Shown: positions 24,114-33,193 of the stretch, in pieces
Layout: each line of letters opens with the position of its first letter
Numbering within the stretch: the stretch's first letter is position 1
Origin: Pseudomonadota bacterium
GTDB lineage: Bacteria > Pseudomonadota > Gammaproteobacteria > Burkholderiales > Rhodocyclaceae
NCBI GenBank assembly: GCA_963205435.1
Contig: CAUJIV010000084.1
Coordinates: forward strand, 1-42,713
Direction: 5' to 3'
Length of the DNA stretch: 42,713 nucleotides
Notes under the pieces: generated by a model
Seen by the model: the letters and a program-made list of their open reading frames with translations, nothing else
The model's database searches: none
What the model was told of the DNA's origin: nothing
Made by a program: the position numbers and the translations under genes

Positions 24114-24527
24114 ATGAAACATGACCGTCTCCCGGGTCGCGCCTGGCTGCTTCTGTCGCTGGGGCTGAGCGCCTTGCCCGCGCTGGCCGGCGACGACTGC
24201 GACGCGCCCGTCGCGCGCTGGCAGTCGCGCGAAGCCGTGCGAAGAATGGCGACCGATCGCGGATGGCAGTTGCAACGCCTGAGAATCAAGGACGGTTGTT
24301 TCGAGCTTCGCGGCACGGATACCCAGGGCCGCGCGTTCAAGGCCAGGATCGATCCTGAAACCCTGGCCGTGCGCAAACTCAAGCAGCGCGATTCCGGCCC
24401 TGACAGACGACAGAATCGCCGAGGCGATCCCGATCCTGTCCGGCAAGGCAGTACCAGCAAGCGTCCCGCCACGGCACCGACCAATGCATTCACGCCCGGC
24501 AGCGTTTCGCGCAGCCCGGCCGAGTAA
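24114..24527 (+). CDS. PepSY-like small secreted protein
   Basis: A 137-residue protein with a signal peptide (residues 1-25, ending PALAG) and a PepSY-like segment (REAVRRMATDRGWQLQRLRI, then FELRGTDTQGRAFKARIDPE). Two cysteines (in DDCD and DGCF) could form a disulfide. The C-terminal 50 residues are basic and disordered. Length and exact start are less sure than for neighbours, as the ribosome site is weak. Function unknown. Part of the same plus-strand operon. Confidence 0.7.
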   Translation: MKHDRLPGRAWLLLSLGLSALPALAGDDCDAPVARWQSREAVRRMATDRGWQLQRLRIKDGCFELRGTDTQGRAFKARIDPETLAVRKLKQRDSGPDRRQNRRGDPDPVRQGSTSKRPATAPTNAFTPGSVSRSPAE

Positions 24528-24546
24528 ATTCCCGAGGAGCATCACG

Positions 24547-25026
24547 ATGAACAAGACACCCCTGCTGGCCGGACTGATAGTCGCCGGCACATTCGCCCTC
24601 CCCGCCCTGGCCCATGGCCGGACCGTCACCGTGACGACCCAGTTGAAGGCCTACGGCGGCGACGGCGCCTACCTTGCCCTGTATCTGGTCGATGCCAAGG
24701 GTGCGTATGCCAGAACCCTGTGGGTCGCCGGCGGCAAGGCCAAGTATTACAAGCACCTGGCCGACTGGAACCGCTTGTCTGCGGCCGACGGCCGGCGCCT
24801 GGCCGGCGTGAGCGGCGCAAGTGTCGGCGCCGGCCGCACCTTGAAGGTCACCGCCGATCTGGCCGATGCGCTGATCGATGCCGGCTACGAGATCCGCCTC
24901 GATGCCGCCGTCGAAAACCTGCGCGACAGCCCTGCGGAAATCCGGCTGCCGCTGACTGCGGCAAATGCCGGCCGGGCGCAGGCAGGCAGGCAGTACATCC
25001 AGTCGCTTTCCTACGAGTTCCAGTAG
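24547..25026 (+). CDS. DUF2271-family periplasmic protein with a possible flavinylation site
   Basis: A 159-residue protein with a signal peptide (residues 1-23, ending LPALAH) and the DUF2271 fold (VTVTTQLKAYGGDGAYLALYLVDAKG, read in part). It contains VSGAS (S89-G90-A91-S92), which resembles the [S/T]GA[S/T] target of ApbE. The acidic residue usual six places before the modified residue is replaced by alanine, so modification is likely but not sure. GAGGAG precedes the ATG chosen at 24547; an upstream in-frame ATG lacks a ribosome site. The gene lies directly before the flavoprotein fusion and ApbE, which fits a covalent-FMN electron carrier. Confidence 0.8.
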   Translation: MNKTPLLAGLIVAGTFALPALAHGRTVTVTTQLKAYGGDGAYLALYLVDAKGAYARTLWVAGGKAKYYKHLADWNRLSAADGRRLAGVSGASVGAGRTLKVTADLADALIDAGYEIRLDAAVENLRDSPAEIRLPLTAANAGRAQAGRQYIQSLSYEFQ

Positions 25027-25040
25027 CCGGATATTCCCTC

Positions 25041-27248
25041 ATGGACTGGAAGCGTCTTCATCGCTGGCTGGGCCTGATCCCGGGAAGCATTCTCCTCGTA
25101 CTGGGCCTGACCGGCGCATTGCTGGCCATCGATCCCGTGCAGCAGGCCTGGCAAGCCCCGGCGGCAGCCGACAGCCTGACCGTCGCAGACATGCTCGAAG
25201 GCGTCTCGCGCACGATCAGTGGCGTCGAGGAAATCCGTCGCCTGCCGTCGGGTGTCCTCGTCGCCTATTCATTCGATGGCGAGCAGCCACGCGCCGACCG
25301 CATCGATCCGGCCAGCGGCGACATTCTCGGATCCTATCAGCCGTCCGTCCTGCCGCGCTGGGTCAAGAATCTGCATCGCTCCCTGCTGCTGGGCGATGCG
25401 GGACGGTGGGGCGCCGCCATCGTCGCGGCGTGCATGCTGCTGATCAGCGCATCCGGCCTGGTGTTGCTGCTGCGCCACCTGGGTGGCTGGAAACAATTGC
25501 CGGCACAGGTACGCGGCTCTTCGCTGCAACGCGTCCATGTGCTCGCCGGCCGCATGGCGCTGGCGATGCTGCTGCTGATTTCCGTGACGGCTCTCTGCAT
25601 GAGCGCCGTCACGCTGGGCATGGTCGCTATCGACAGCGATGCGGAACCCGGCGTCACTTCCCTGCCCATTGGCCAGCCCGGCATGGCCGGTTCGCAGATC
25701 CCGTTTCTGCGGGATCTGGCCGTGGCGGATCTGCGCAAGCTGAGTTTTCCGGATGCCAGCGACGCCGAGGACACCTGGAAGGTCGTCAGCCGCGGGGGCG
25801 AAGCCTGGATCGACCGCTACTCGGGCCGGCTGCTGGCCTGGCATGACGCCACCCCGGCGCAGCAGTTCTATGACTGGGTGCGGATGCTGCATAGCGGAGA
25901 AGGCGCCTGGTGGCCATGGGCGCTGCTGCTCGGCCTCACGGCAGGAAGCATTCCCCTGTTCTGGCTGTCCGGACTGCTGATGTGGCGGCAGGCACGGCGC
26001 GATCTGCCGCGCATCGGCAACAACAGTCCGCTCGCGCAAGCCGACATGCTGATCTTCGTCGCCAGCGAGGGCGGCAGCACCTGGGCCTTCGCCAGGGCGC
26101 TGCACGAGGCGTTGGCGCGAAATGGCCACCGCGTCCACAGCGCCGGACTGGAGCATTTCCAAAGCGGGCCGCAGGCGCGGCAGATTTTCATCCTGGCCGC
26201 CACCTACGGCAACGGACAGCCGCCCGCCCATGCCAGCCGGGCAATCGCCCGCATCGAGGAGCAGCGTGCCGGCGCCCTGCCGGTGACCGTGCTGGGTTTT
26301 GGCGACCGGCAGTTTCCGGCCTTCTGCGCCTTCGCCGCAGCGATCGAGCAGGCGCTGCTCCGGCAGGGCTGGTCGGGATTGCTGCCCCTGGAGCGCATCC
26401 ACGGACAATCCGCCCAGCAATTCATGCTGTGGGGCGAGGCGCTGGCACGGGCGCTGGGCGAGCCACTGACCCTCGACTATCGCCCGCGCCTGCCGGAAAT
26501 GACGACGCTGCGGCTGACCGCGCGCCAGGAATACCCGGGCTGCGACGACCGGCCCAGCGTCATCCTGCGCTTCCGCTGGCCGCGGGCGGGCATCCGCGAC
26601 AGATTGCTCGGTCGTGGCCTGGCGCGCTTTGCCGCGGGCGACCTGGTCGGCATCGTGCCGCCCGGCGGCGCCGTGCCGCGTCATTACTCGCTAGCCTCCG
26701 GCAGCGAGGACGGGTTTCTGGAAATCTGCGTGCGCCGTCTGCCGGGCGGCCTGTGCTCGACGCACCTGTTCGGCCTCGCCCCGGGCGATACCGTGCAGGC
26801 TTTCATCCGGCCCAATCCGGGCTTCGCCCTTCCCGACGACAGCCGCCCGGTGATCCTGGTCGGGGCCGGCACGGGTGTCGCGCCGCTGGCCGGATTCATC
26901 CGCCGCAACGATCGCCGTGCGCCCATGCACCTCTACCTCGGCGCGCGCGATCCCGCCCGGGACTTTTACTTCGGCCCGGAGATCGCCCATTGGCGCAGCG
27001 AGGGCCGTGTCGCCAGCGTGCAGGCGACCTTCTCGCGCCTGCCCGGGGGCGCTCATGTGCAGGACGCACTGCGCCACGATGCCGAGCGGGTGCGCGATCT
27101 GGTCTCGCGCGGGGCCCTGGTGCGCGTCTGCGGCAGCCACGCCATGGCGCGCGGCGTCGCCGCGGTACTGGACGGAATTCTGGCGTCGCTGCGCTTGAGC
27201 GTGCAACAACTGAAGATAAAGGGCCGCTATGCCGAAGACGTCTTCTGA
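25041..27248 (+). CDS. PepSY-TM / flavodoxin / NAD(P)H flavin reductase fusion protein
   Basis: A 735-residue inner-membrane oxidoreductase. Residues 1-320 form a PepSY-TM domain with four helices (about 11-30, 122-145, 170-195, 290-315) and conserved histidines H7, H112, H166 and H283 suited to bind haem b. Residues 335-480 are flavodoxin-like (FMN; ASEGGSTWAFA, AATYGNG). Residues 485-735 are a ferredoxin-NADP-reductase module with RHYSLAS (547-553, FAD) and GAGTGVAP (608-615, NAD(P)H). It should carry electrons from cytosolic NAD(P)H through FAD and FMN to haem, then to a periplasmic acceptor. It starts 14 bp after the DUF2271 gene and overlaps apbE by 20 bp. Confidence 0.88.
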   Translation: MDWKRLHRWLGLIPGSILLVLGLTGALLAIDPVQQAWQAPAAADSLTVADMLEGVSRTISGVEEIRRLPSGVLVAYSFDGEQPRADRIDPASGDILGSYQPSVLPRWVKNLHRSLLLGDAGRWGAAIVAACMLLISASGLVLLLRHLGGWKQLPAQVRGSSLQRVHVLAGRMALAMLLLISVTALCMSAVTLGMVAIDSDAEPGVTSLPIGQPGMAGSQIPFLRDLAVADLRKLSFPDASDAEDTWKVVSRGGEAWIDRYSGRLLAWHDATPAQQFYDWVRMLHSGEGAWWPWALLLGLTAGSIPLFWLSGLLMWRQARRDLPRIGNNSPLAQADMLIFVASEGGSTWAFARALHEALARNGHRVHSAGLEHFQSGPQARQIFILAATYGNGQPPAHASRAIARIEEQRAGALPVTVLGFGDRQFPAFCAFAAAIEQALLRQGWSGLLPLERIHGQSAQQFMLWGEALARALGEPLTLDYRPRLPEMTTLRLTARQEYPGCDDRPSVILRFRWPRAGIRDRLLGRGLARFAAGDLVGIVPPGGAVPRHYSLASGSEDGFLEICVRRLPGGLCSTHLFGLAPGDTVQAFIRPNPGFALPDDSRPVILVGAGTGVAPLAGFIRRNDRRAPMHLYLGARDPARDFYFGPEIAHWRSEGRVASVQATFSRLPGGAHVQDALRHDAERVRDLVSRGALVRVCGSHAMARGVAAVLDGILASLRLSVQQLKIKGRYAEDVF

Positions 27249-28224
27249 GCCGGCGGCGCGCAACGCCGGCACAACCCTTCACGGCCTGACGATGGCGACG
27301 CGCTGGTCGGTGACGCTCGGCGACGCGCCGATGCAAGCCTCCGAGAAGGCCTCGCTGCACGCGGCGCTGGCCGCCTGCGTGCAGCAGATCGACGCGCAGA
27401 TGTCGCCCTGGAAGCAGGACAGCGATCTGTCGCGCCTGAACCGGGCGGCGGTGAACGCCTGGGTGGACCTGCCGGCCGAAATGCTGGCCGTCCTGGCGCG
27501 CGCGCTCGAAATCGCGCGCCAGAGCGCCGGCGCCTTCGATCCCACCGTCGGCGCGCTCGTCGAGGCCTGGGGCTTTGGCGCGACGCGCAACAGACCCGAT
27601 CCGGCGGCAATTCGCGCGGCGCGCGCCGTCGATCAGGCGGCAAATTACGCTTGCCTCGAACTCGACCTTGACGCCGGCCGTGCGCGCAAGCACGCGGCGG
27701 TAAGTATCGACCTGTGCGGCATCGCCAAGGGTTATGCCGTTGATCGCATGGCCGCCGTGCTGTCGCGCCACGGCGTCCGCAATGCGCTGGTCGCGCTCGA
27801 TGGCGAATTGCGCGCCATCGGTGCCGACAGCGATGGACGGCCCTGGGCGGTCGCCGTGGAAAGCCCCGAGCCTGACCGGCGCGCAGTCCATGGCGTGGTC
27901 GAGTTGCAGGACCAGGCGATCGCCACTTCGGGCGACTATCGCCGTTTCTGGCACGCCGGGGATACGCGCATCGCCCACAGCATGGATCGGCGCAAGGCCG
28001 CGCCGGTGAACAATCCGGTTGCATCGGTCACGGTACTGGCCACTGAGTGCATGGACGCCGACGCATGGGCCACCGCGCTGTTGGTCGCCGGGCCGGAAGA
28101 AGGTCTGGCACTGGCCCGACGCCACAGACTGGACGCCCTTTTCCTGATTCGTCGCGACAGACGCTGGATCGAGCTGGGACTGCGACGCTTTGGCCCGGCC
28201 GCCACGGCGTCCGAACCGGCCTGA
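27229..28224 (+). CDS. apbE: ApbE, FAD:protein FMN transferase
   Basis: A 331-residue protein with the ApbE signatures GAFDPTVGALVEAWGFG (residues 101-117), SIDLCGIAKGYAVDRM (159-174, a cysteine in place of the usual glycine/serine before GIAKG) and the metal-site MDADAWATALLV near residue 285. ApbE attaches FMN from FAD to Thr/Ser in flavoproteins. The N-terminus (MPKTSSEPAARNAGTT) has no signal peptide or lipobox, unlike the usual periplasmic lipoprotein form. It is the last gene of the operon and overlaps the flavoprotein gene by 20 bp; the DUF2271 protein is the likely substrate. Confidence 0.9.
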   Translation: MPKTSSEPAARNAGTTLHGLTMATRWSVTLGDAPMQASEKASLHAALAACVQQIDAQMSPWKQDSDLSRLNRAAVNAWVDLPAEMLAVLARALEIARQSAGAFDPTVGALVEAWGFGATRNRPDPAAIRAARAVDQAANYACLELDLDAGRARKHAAVSIDLCGIAKGYAVDRMAAVLSRHGVRNALVALDGELRAIGADSDGRPWAVAVESPEPDRRAVHGVVELQDQAIATSGDYRRFWHAGDTRIAHSMDRRKAAPVNNPVASVTVLATECMDADAWATALLVAGPEEGLALARRHRLDALFLIRRDRRWIELGLRRFGPAATASEPA

Positions 28225-28329
28225 GCGGTCGTCAGACAGCTGCCGGTCAGGCAGCGGCCGAAACGGCAAGACGAGAGGCGAGCCCCGTTTGGCTCTTCGA
28301 CAACAAGCGTGCCGCGCTCGCTGACTGAC

Positions 28330-30168
<1,839 letters not shown>

Positions 30169-30257
30169 GAGTAACCTCTTTCAACACGACGTTCGCCAAG
30201 GCTCGGGGAATGCCGGGCCGGAGCGAAGCCGTTTCGCGTTCCCTGTTTCCCGCCCGC

Positions 30258-31619
30258 TCAGCCTTCCTTCTTCGCCGGCCGCTTCCAGCCGGGCACGGTC
30301 ACCTGCCGGGTGCGCGTCAGGGTGAGCCTTTCCGGCGGCGCGTCCTCGGTCAGCGTGGTGCCGGCGCCCAGCGTGGCGCCGCGGCCGACGCTGACCGGCG
30401 CCACCAGCTGGCTGTCGGAGCCGATGAAGGCGTCGTCGCCGATCACCGTGCGATGCTTGGCGGCGCCGTCGTAGTTGCAGGTGATGGTGCCGGCGCCGAT
30501 GTTCACGTTGCGGCCCAGGGTTGCGTCGCCGAGATAGGCCAGGTGGTTGGCCTTGGAGCCGTCGCCGATCAGGCTGTTCTTCACTTCGACGAAGTTGCCG
30601 ATGTGCGCCGCGTCGCCCAGCCGGGTGCCGGGGCGCAGGCGCGCGTAGGGGCCGATCAGGCAGTTCATGCCGGCCTCGGCCTCCTCGATATGGCTGAACG
30701 GCGCGATGCGCGTGCCGGCGCCGATGACGGCGTCGCGCAGCACGCAGTGGGCGCCGACCTCGACGCCGTCACCGAGCACGACGCGGCCGGCGAAGACGCA
30801 GTTCACGTCGATCGCCACGTCGCGGCCGCAGTCGAGCTCGCCGCGCACGTCGATGCGCTCCGGGTCCGCCAGCGTCACGCCGCTTTCCATCAGCAGCCGG
30901 GCGTTGTTCTGCTGGTGGATGCGCTCCAGCGTTGCCAGCTGCGGCTTGCTGTTCACGCCAAGCACCTCCCAGGGCGCCTCGGGCTGCGCCGTCGCCACCG
31001 CCGTGCCCTCGGCGATGGCGAGCCCGACGATGTCGGTGAGGTAGTACTCGCCCTGGGCGTTGTCGTTGCCGAGCGCCGGCAGCCAGCGTTTCAGCGCCGC
31101 CACCGGCGCGGCCATGAAGCCGGTGTTGATCTCGCGCACGGCCAGTTCGTCCGCGGCGGCATCGCGCTGCTCGACGATGCGCGTGACGCGGCCGCCGGCG
31201 TCGCGCAGGATGCGGCCATAGCCTGTCGGATCGTCGAGCACGGCGGCGAGGATGCCGAGGCCGTCGTCGGCGACGGCGAGCAGGCGCCGCAGGGTGGCGG
31301 CGCCGATCAGCGGCACGTCGCCGTAGAGGACGAGCGCTGTCGCGGCGTCGTCGAGGAAGGGCAGGGCTTGCAGCACGGCGTGGCCGGTGCCGAGCTGCGG
31401 CTCCTGCCTGGCCCAGGCCAGGCCGGGCGCGTCGAGCGCCTGGCGCACGGCCTCGCCGCCATGGCCGTGGACGATGCAGATGCGATCGGCGCCGAGTTCG
31501 CGCGCCGTCTCCAGCACGTGGGCCAGCAGCGGCCGCCCGCCGAGGGGGTGCAGCACCTTGGGCCGGTCGGAATGCATGCGCTTGCCCTGCCCGGCGGCGA
31601 GGATGACGACGTTCAGCAT
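30258..31619 (-). CDS. glmU: Bifunctional GlmU (GlcN-1-P acetyltransferase / GlcNAc-1-P uridylyltransferase)
   Basis: A 453-residue protein. The N-terminal pyrophosphorylase domain starts with [20 protein letters not shown] and holds YGDVPLI. From about residue 250 left-handed beta-helix hexapeptides follow ([29 protein letters not shown]) with the acetyltransferase site and [20 protein letters not shown]. It makes UDP-GlcNAc for peptidoglycan and lipopolysaccharide. The ATG has no clear ribosome site, while TTTAAT lies 8 bp upstream, so a very short or leaderless message is possible. Confidence 0.97.
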   Translation of the reverse strand: MLNVVILAAGQGKRMHSDRPKVLHPLGGRPLLAHVLETARELGADRICIVHGHGGEAVRQALDAPGLAWARQEPQLGTGHAVLQALPFLDDAATALVLYGDVPLIGAATLRRLLAVADDGLGILAAVLDDPTGYGRILRDAGGRVTRIVEQRDAAADELAVREINTGFMAAPVAALKRWLPALGNDNAQGEYYLTDIVGLAIAEGTAVATAQPEAPWEVLGVNSKPQLATLERIHQQNNARLLMESGVTLADPERIDVRGELDCGRDVAIDVNCVFAGRVVLGDGVEVGAHCVLRDAVIGAGTRIAPFSHIEEAEAGMNCLIGPYARLRPGTRLGDAAHIGNFVEVKNSLIGDGSKANHLAYLGDATLGRNVNIGAGTITCNYDGAAKHRTVIGDDAFIGSDSQLVAPVSVGRGATLGAGTTLTEDAPPERLTLTRTRQVTVPGWKRPAKKEG

Positions 31620-31713
31620 GGGACGTATTAAACCACGTCGGACGCGGCGTGGCCGCTGCGGCCGCCGGCGGGCGATGCGGCCCCGCCGGAGAGGGAGAAT
31701 GCCGCCGGGACGC

Positions 31714-33054
31714 TCAGCAAACGCCCTGCGCCATCATGGCGTCGGCGACCTTGACGAAGCCGGCGATGTTGGCGCCATCGACGTAGTTGACGAAGCCGTC
31801 CTGCTCGCCATGGCGCACGCAATTGGCGTGGATATCGGCCATGATGATGCGCAGCCGCGCGTCGACCTCGTTGCGCTCCCAGGGCAGGCGCATGGCGTTC
31901 TGCGTCATCTCGAGGCCGGAGGTCGCCACGCCGCCGGCATTTGCCGCCTTGCCCGGGCCGTAGAGGATCCTGGCGTCGAGGAAGGCATGCACCGCCTCGA
32001 GGTTGGACGGCATGTTGGCGCCCTCGGCGACGCACTTGACGCCGTTCTTCACCAGCAGGCGGGCATCCTCACCGTCGATTTCGTTCTGCGTCGCGCAGGG
32101 CAGGGCGACGTCCACCGGCACGCCCCAGGGCTTCTGGCCGGCGACGAATTTCAGCTTGAAGCGCTCGGCATACTCGGCGATGCGGCCGTAATGGTTGTTC
32201 TTGATGTCCATCAGGGCGTCGAGCTTCTCGCGGGTGAAGCCGGCCTCGTCGATGACCGTGCCCTGGGAATCGGAGCAGGTCACCACCTTGCCGCCGAGCT
32301 CCATCGCCTTCTCGATGGCGTACTGGGAGACGTTGCCGGAGCCCGACACCGACACGCGCAGGCCGTCGAAGGACAGGTTCTTGCGCGCCAGCATGTCCTG
32401 GACGAAATAGACGAGGCCGTAGCCGGTGGCCTCCGGCCGGATCAGGCTGCCGCCGAAGGAGAGGCCCTTGCCGGTGAACACGCAGGCGGCGCTGTTCGAC
32501 AGCTTCTTCATCATGCCGGCCATGAAGCCGACCTCGCGGCCGCCGACGCCGATGTCGCCGGCCGGCACGTCGGTGTCGGGGCCGAGGTGGCGGTAGAGCT
32601 CGCTCATCAGCGCCTGGCAGAAGCGCATCACCTCGTTGCGGCTCTTGCCCTTCGGGTCGAAGTCGGAGCCGCCCTTGCCGCCGCCCATCGGCAGGGTGGT
32701 CAGGGCGTTCTTGAAGGTCTGCTCGAAGGCGAGAAACTTGAGGATGGACAGATTGACCGAGGGGTGGAATCTCATGCCGCCCTTGTACGGGCCGATGGCC
32801 GAACTGTGCTGGATGCGGAAGGCCCGGTTGACCTGCGGCTGGCCCTGGTCGTCCACCCAGGCGACGCGGAACTGGATGGCGCGTTCCGGCTCGACCAGGC
32901 TCTCGAGCAGCGTGGCGTCGGCGTATTTCGGGTTGGCGACGATGAAGCTCCACAGGCTGCCCATGACTTCCTGCACGGCCTGCAGGAACTCCGGCTGGTT
33001 CGGATCCCGCGCGCGGACATAGTCCATGAAATCCGACAGATTCTTGTACTTCAT
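31714..33054 (-). CDS. gdhA: Glutamate dehydrogenase, NADP-type hexameric
   Basis: A 446-residue enzyme with the conserved [22 protein letters not shown] region, the glycine-rich catalytic segment [17 protein letters not shown] and the Rossmann site [15 protein letters not shown]. The size and sequence fit the small hexameric, NADP-specific class, which forms glutamate from ammonium and 2-oxoglutarate. The ATG at 33054 follows AAAGGAACAACG. A good sigma-70 promoter lies at 33151-33179. The longer upstream frame is non-coding leader. Confidence 0.96.
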   Translation of the reverse strand: MKYKNLSDFMDYVRARDPNQPEFLQAVQEVMGSLWSFIVANPKYADATLLESLVEPERAIQFRVAWVDDQGQPQVNRAFRIQHSSAIGPYKGGMRFHPSVNLSILKFLAFEQTFKNALTTLPMGGGKGGSDFDPKGKSRNEVMRFCQALMSELYRHLGPDTDVPAGDIGVGGREVGFMAGMMKKLSNSAACVFTGKGLSFGGSLIRPEATGYGLVYFVQDMLARKNLSFDGLRVSVSGSGNVSQYAIEKAMELGGKVVTCSDSQGTVIDEAGFTREKLDALMDIKNNHYGRIAEYAERFKLKFVAGQKPWGVPVDVALPCATQNEIDGEDARLLVKNGVKCVAEGANMPSNLEAVHAFLDARILYGPGKAANAGGVATSGLEMTQNAMRLPWERNEVDARLRIIMADIHANCVRHGEQDGFVNYVDGANIAGFVKVADAMMAQGVC

Positions 33055-33150
33055 CGTTGTTCCTTTCGAGAGATTTCCGCTGGTCCGGGGCGGGTCTGCC
33101 CGGCCGGCAGCCGTCACGGCATCGCCCGGCAACAGGCTGCGGGGCGCGAA

Positions 33151-33179
33151 ACTATAACGCCACGCTGGCGCGCATGCAA
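33151..33179 (-). promoter_or_regulatory. Sigma-70 promoter of gdhA
   Basis: On the minus strand TTGCAT (33179-33174) and TATAGT (33156-33151) are separated by exactly 17 bp. Transcription would start near 33144 and give a leader of about 90 nt before the gdhA ATG. Confidence 0.65.
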
Positions 33180-33193
33180 CGGCCGGCGGGCTT

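Noticed and set aside
28225-28329. Bidirectional terminator between apbE and glmS
   Set aside because: Small inverted repeats exist (28239-28255 and 28280-28295), but stems are 5-6 bp and no T-run follows on either strand.
30169-30257. glmS riboswitch/ribozyme upstream of glmS
   Set aside because: The 89-bp leader is too short and has no ribozyme core; this element is typical of Gram-positive bacteria.
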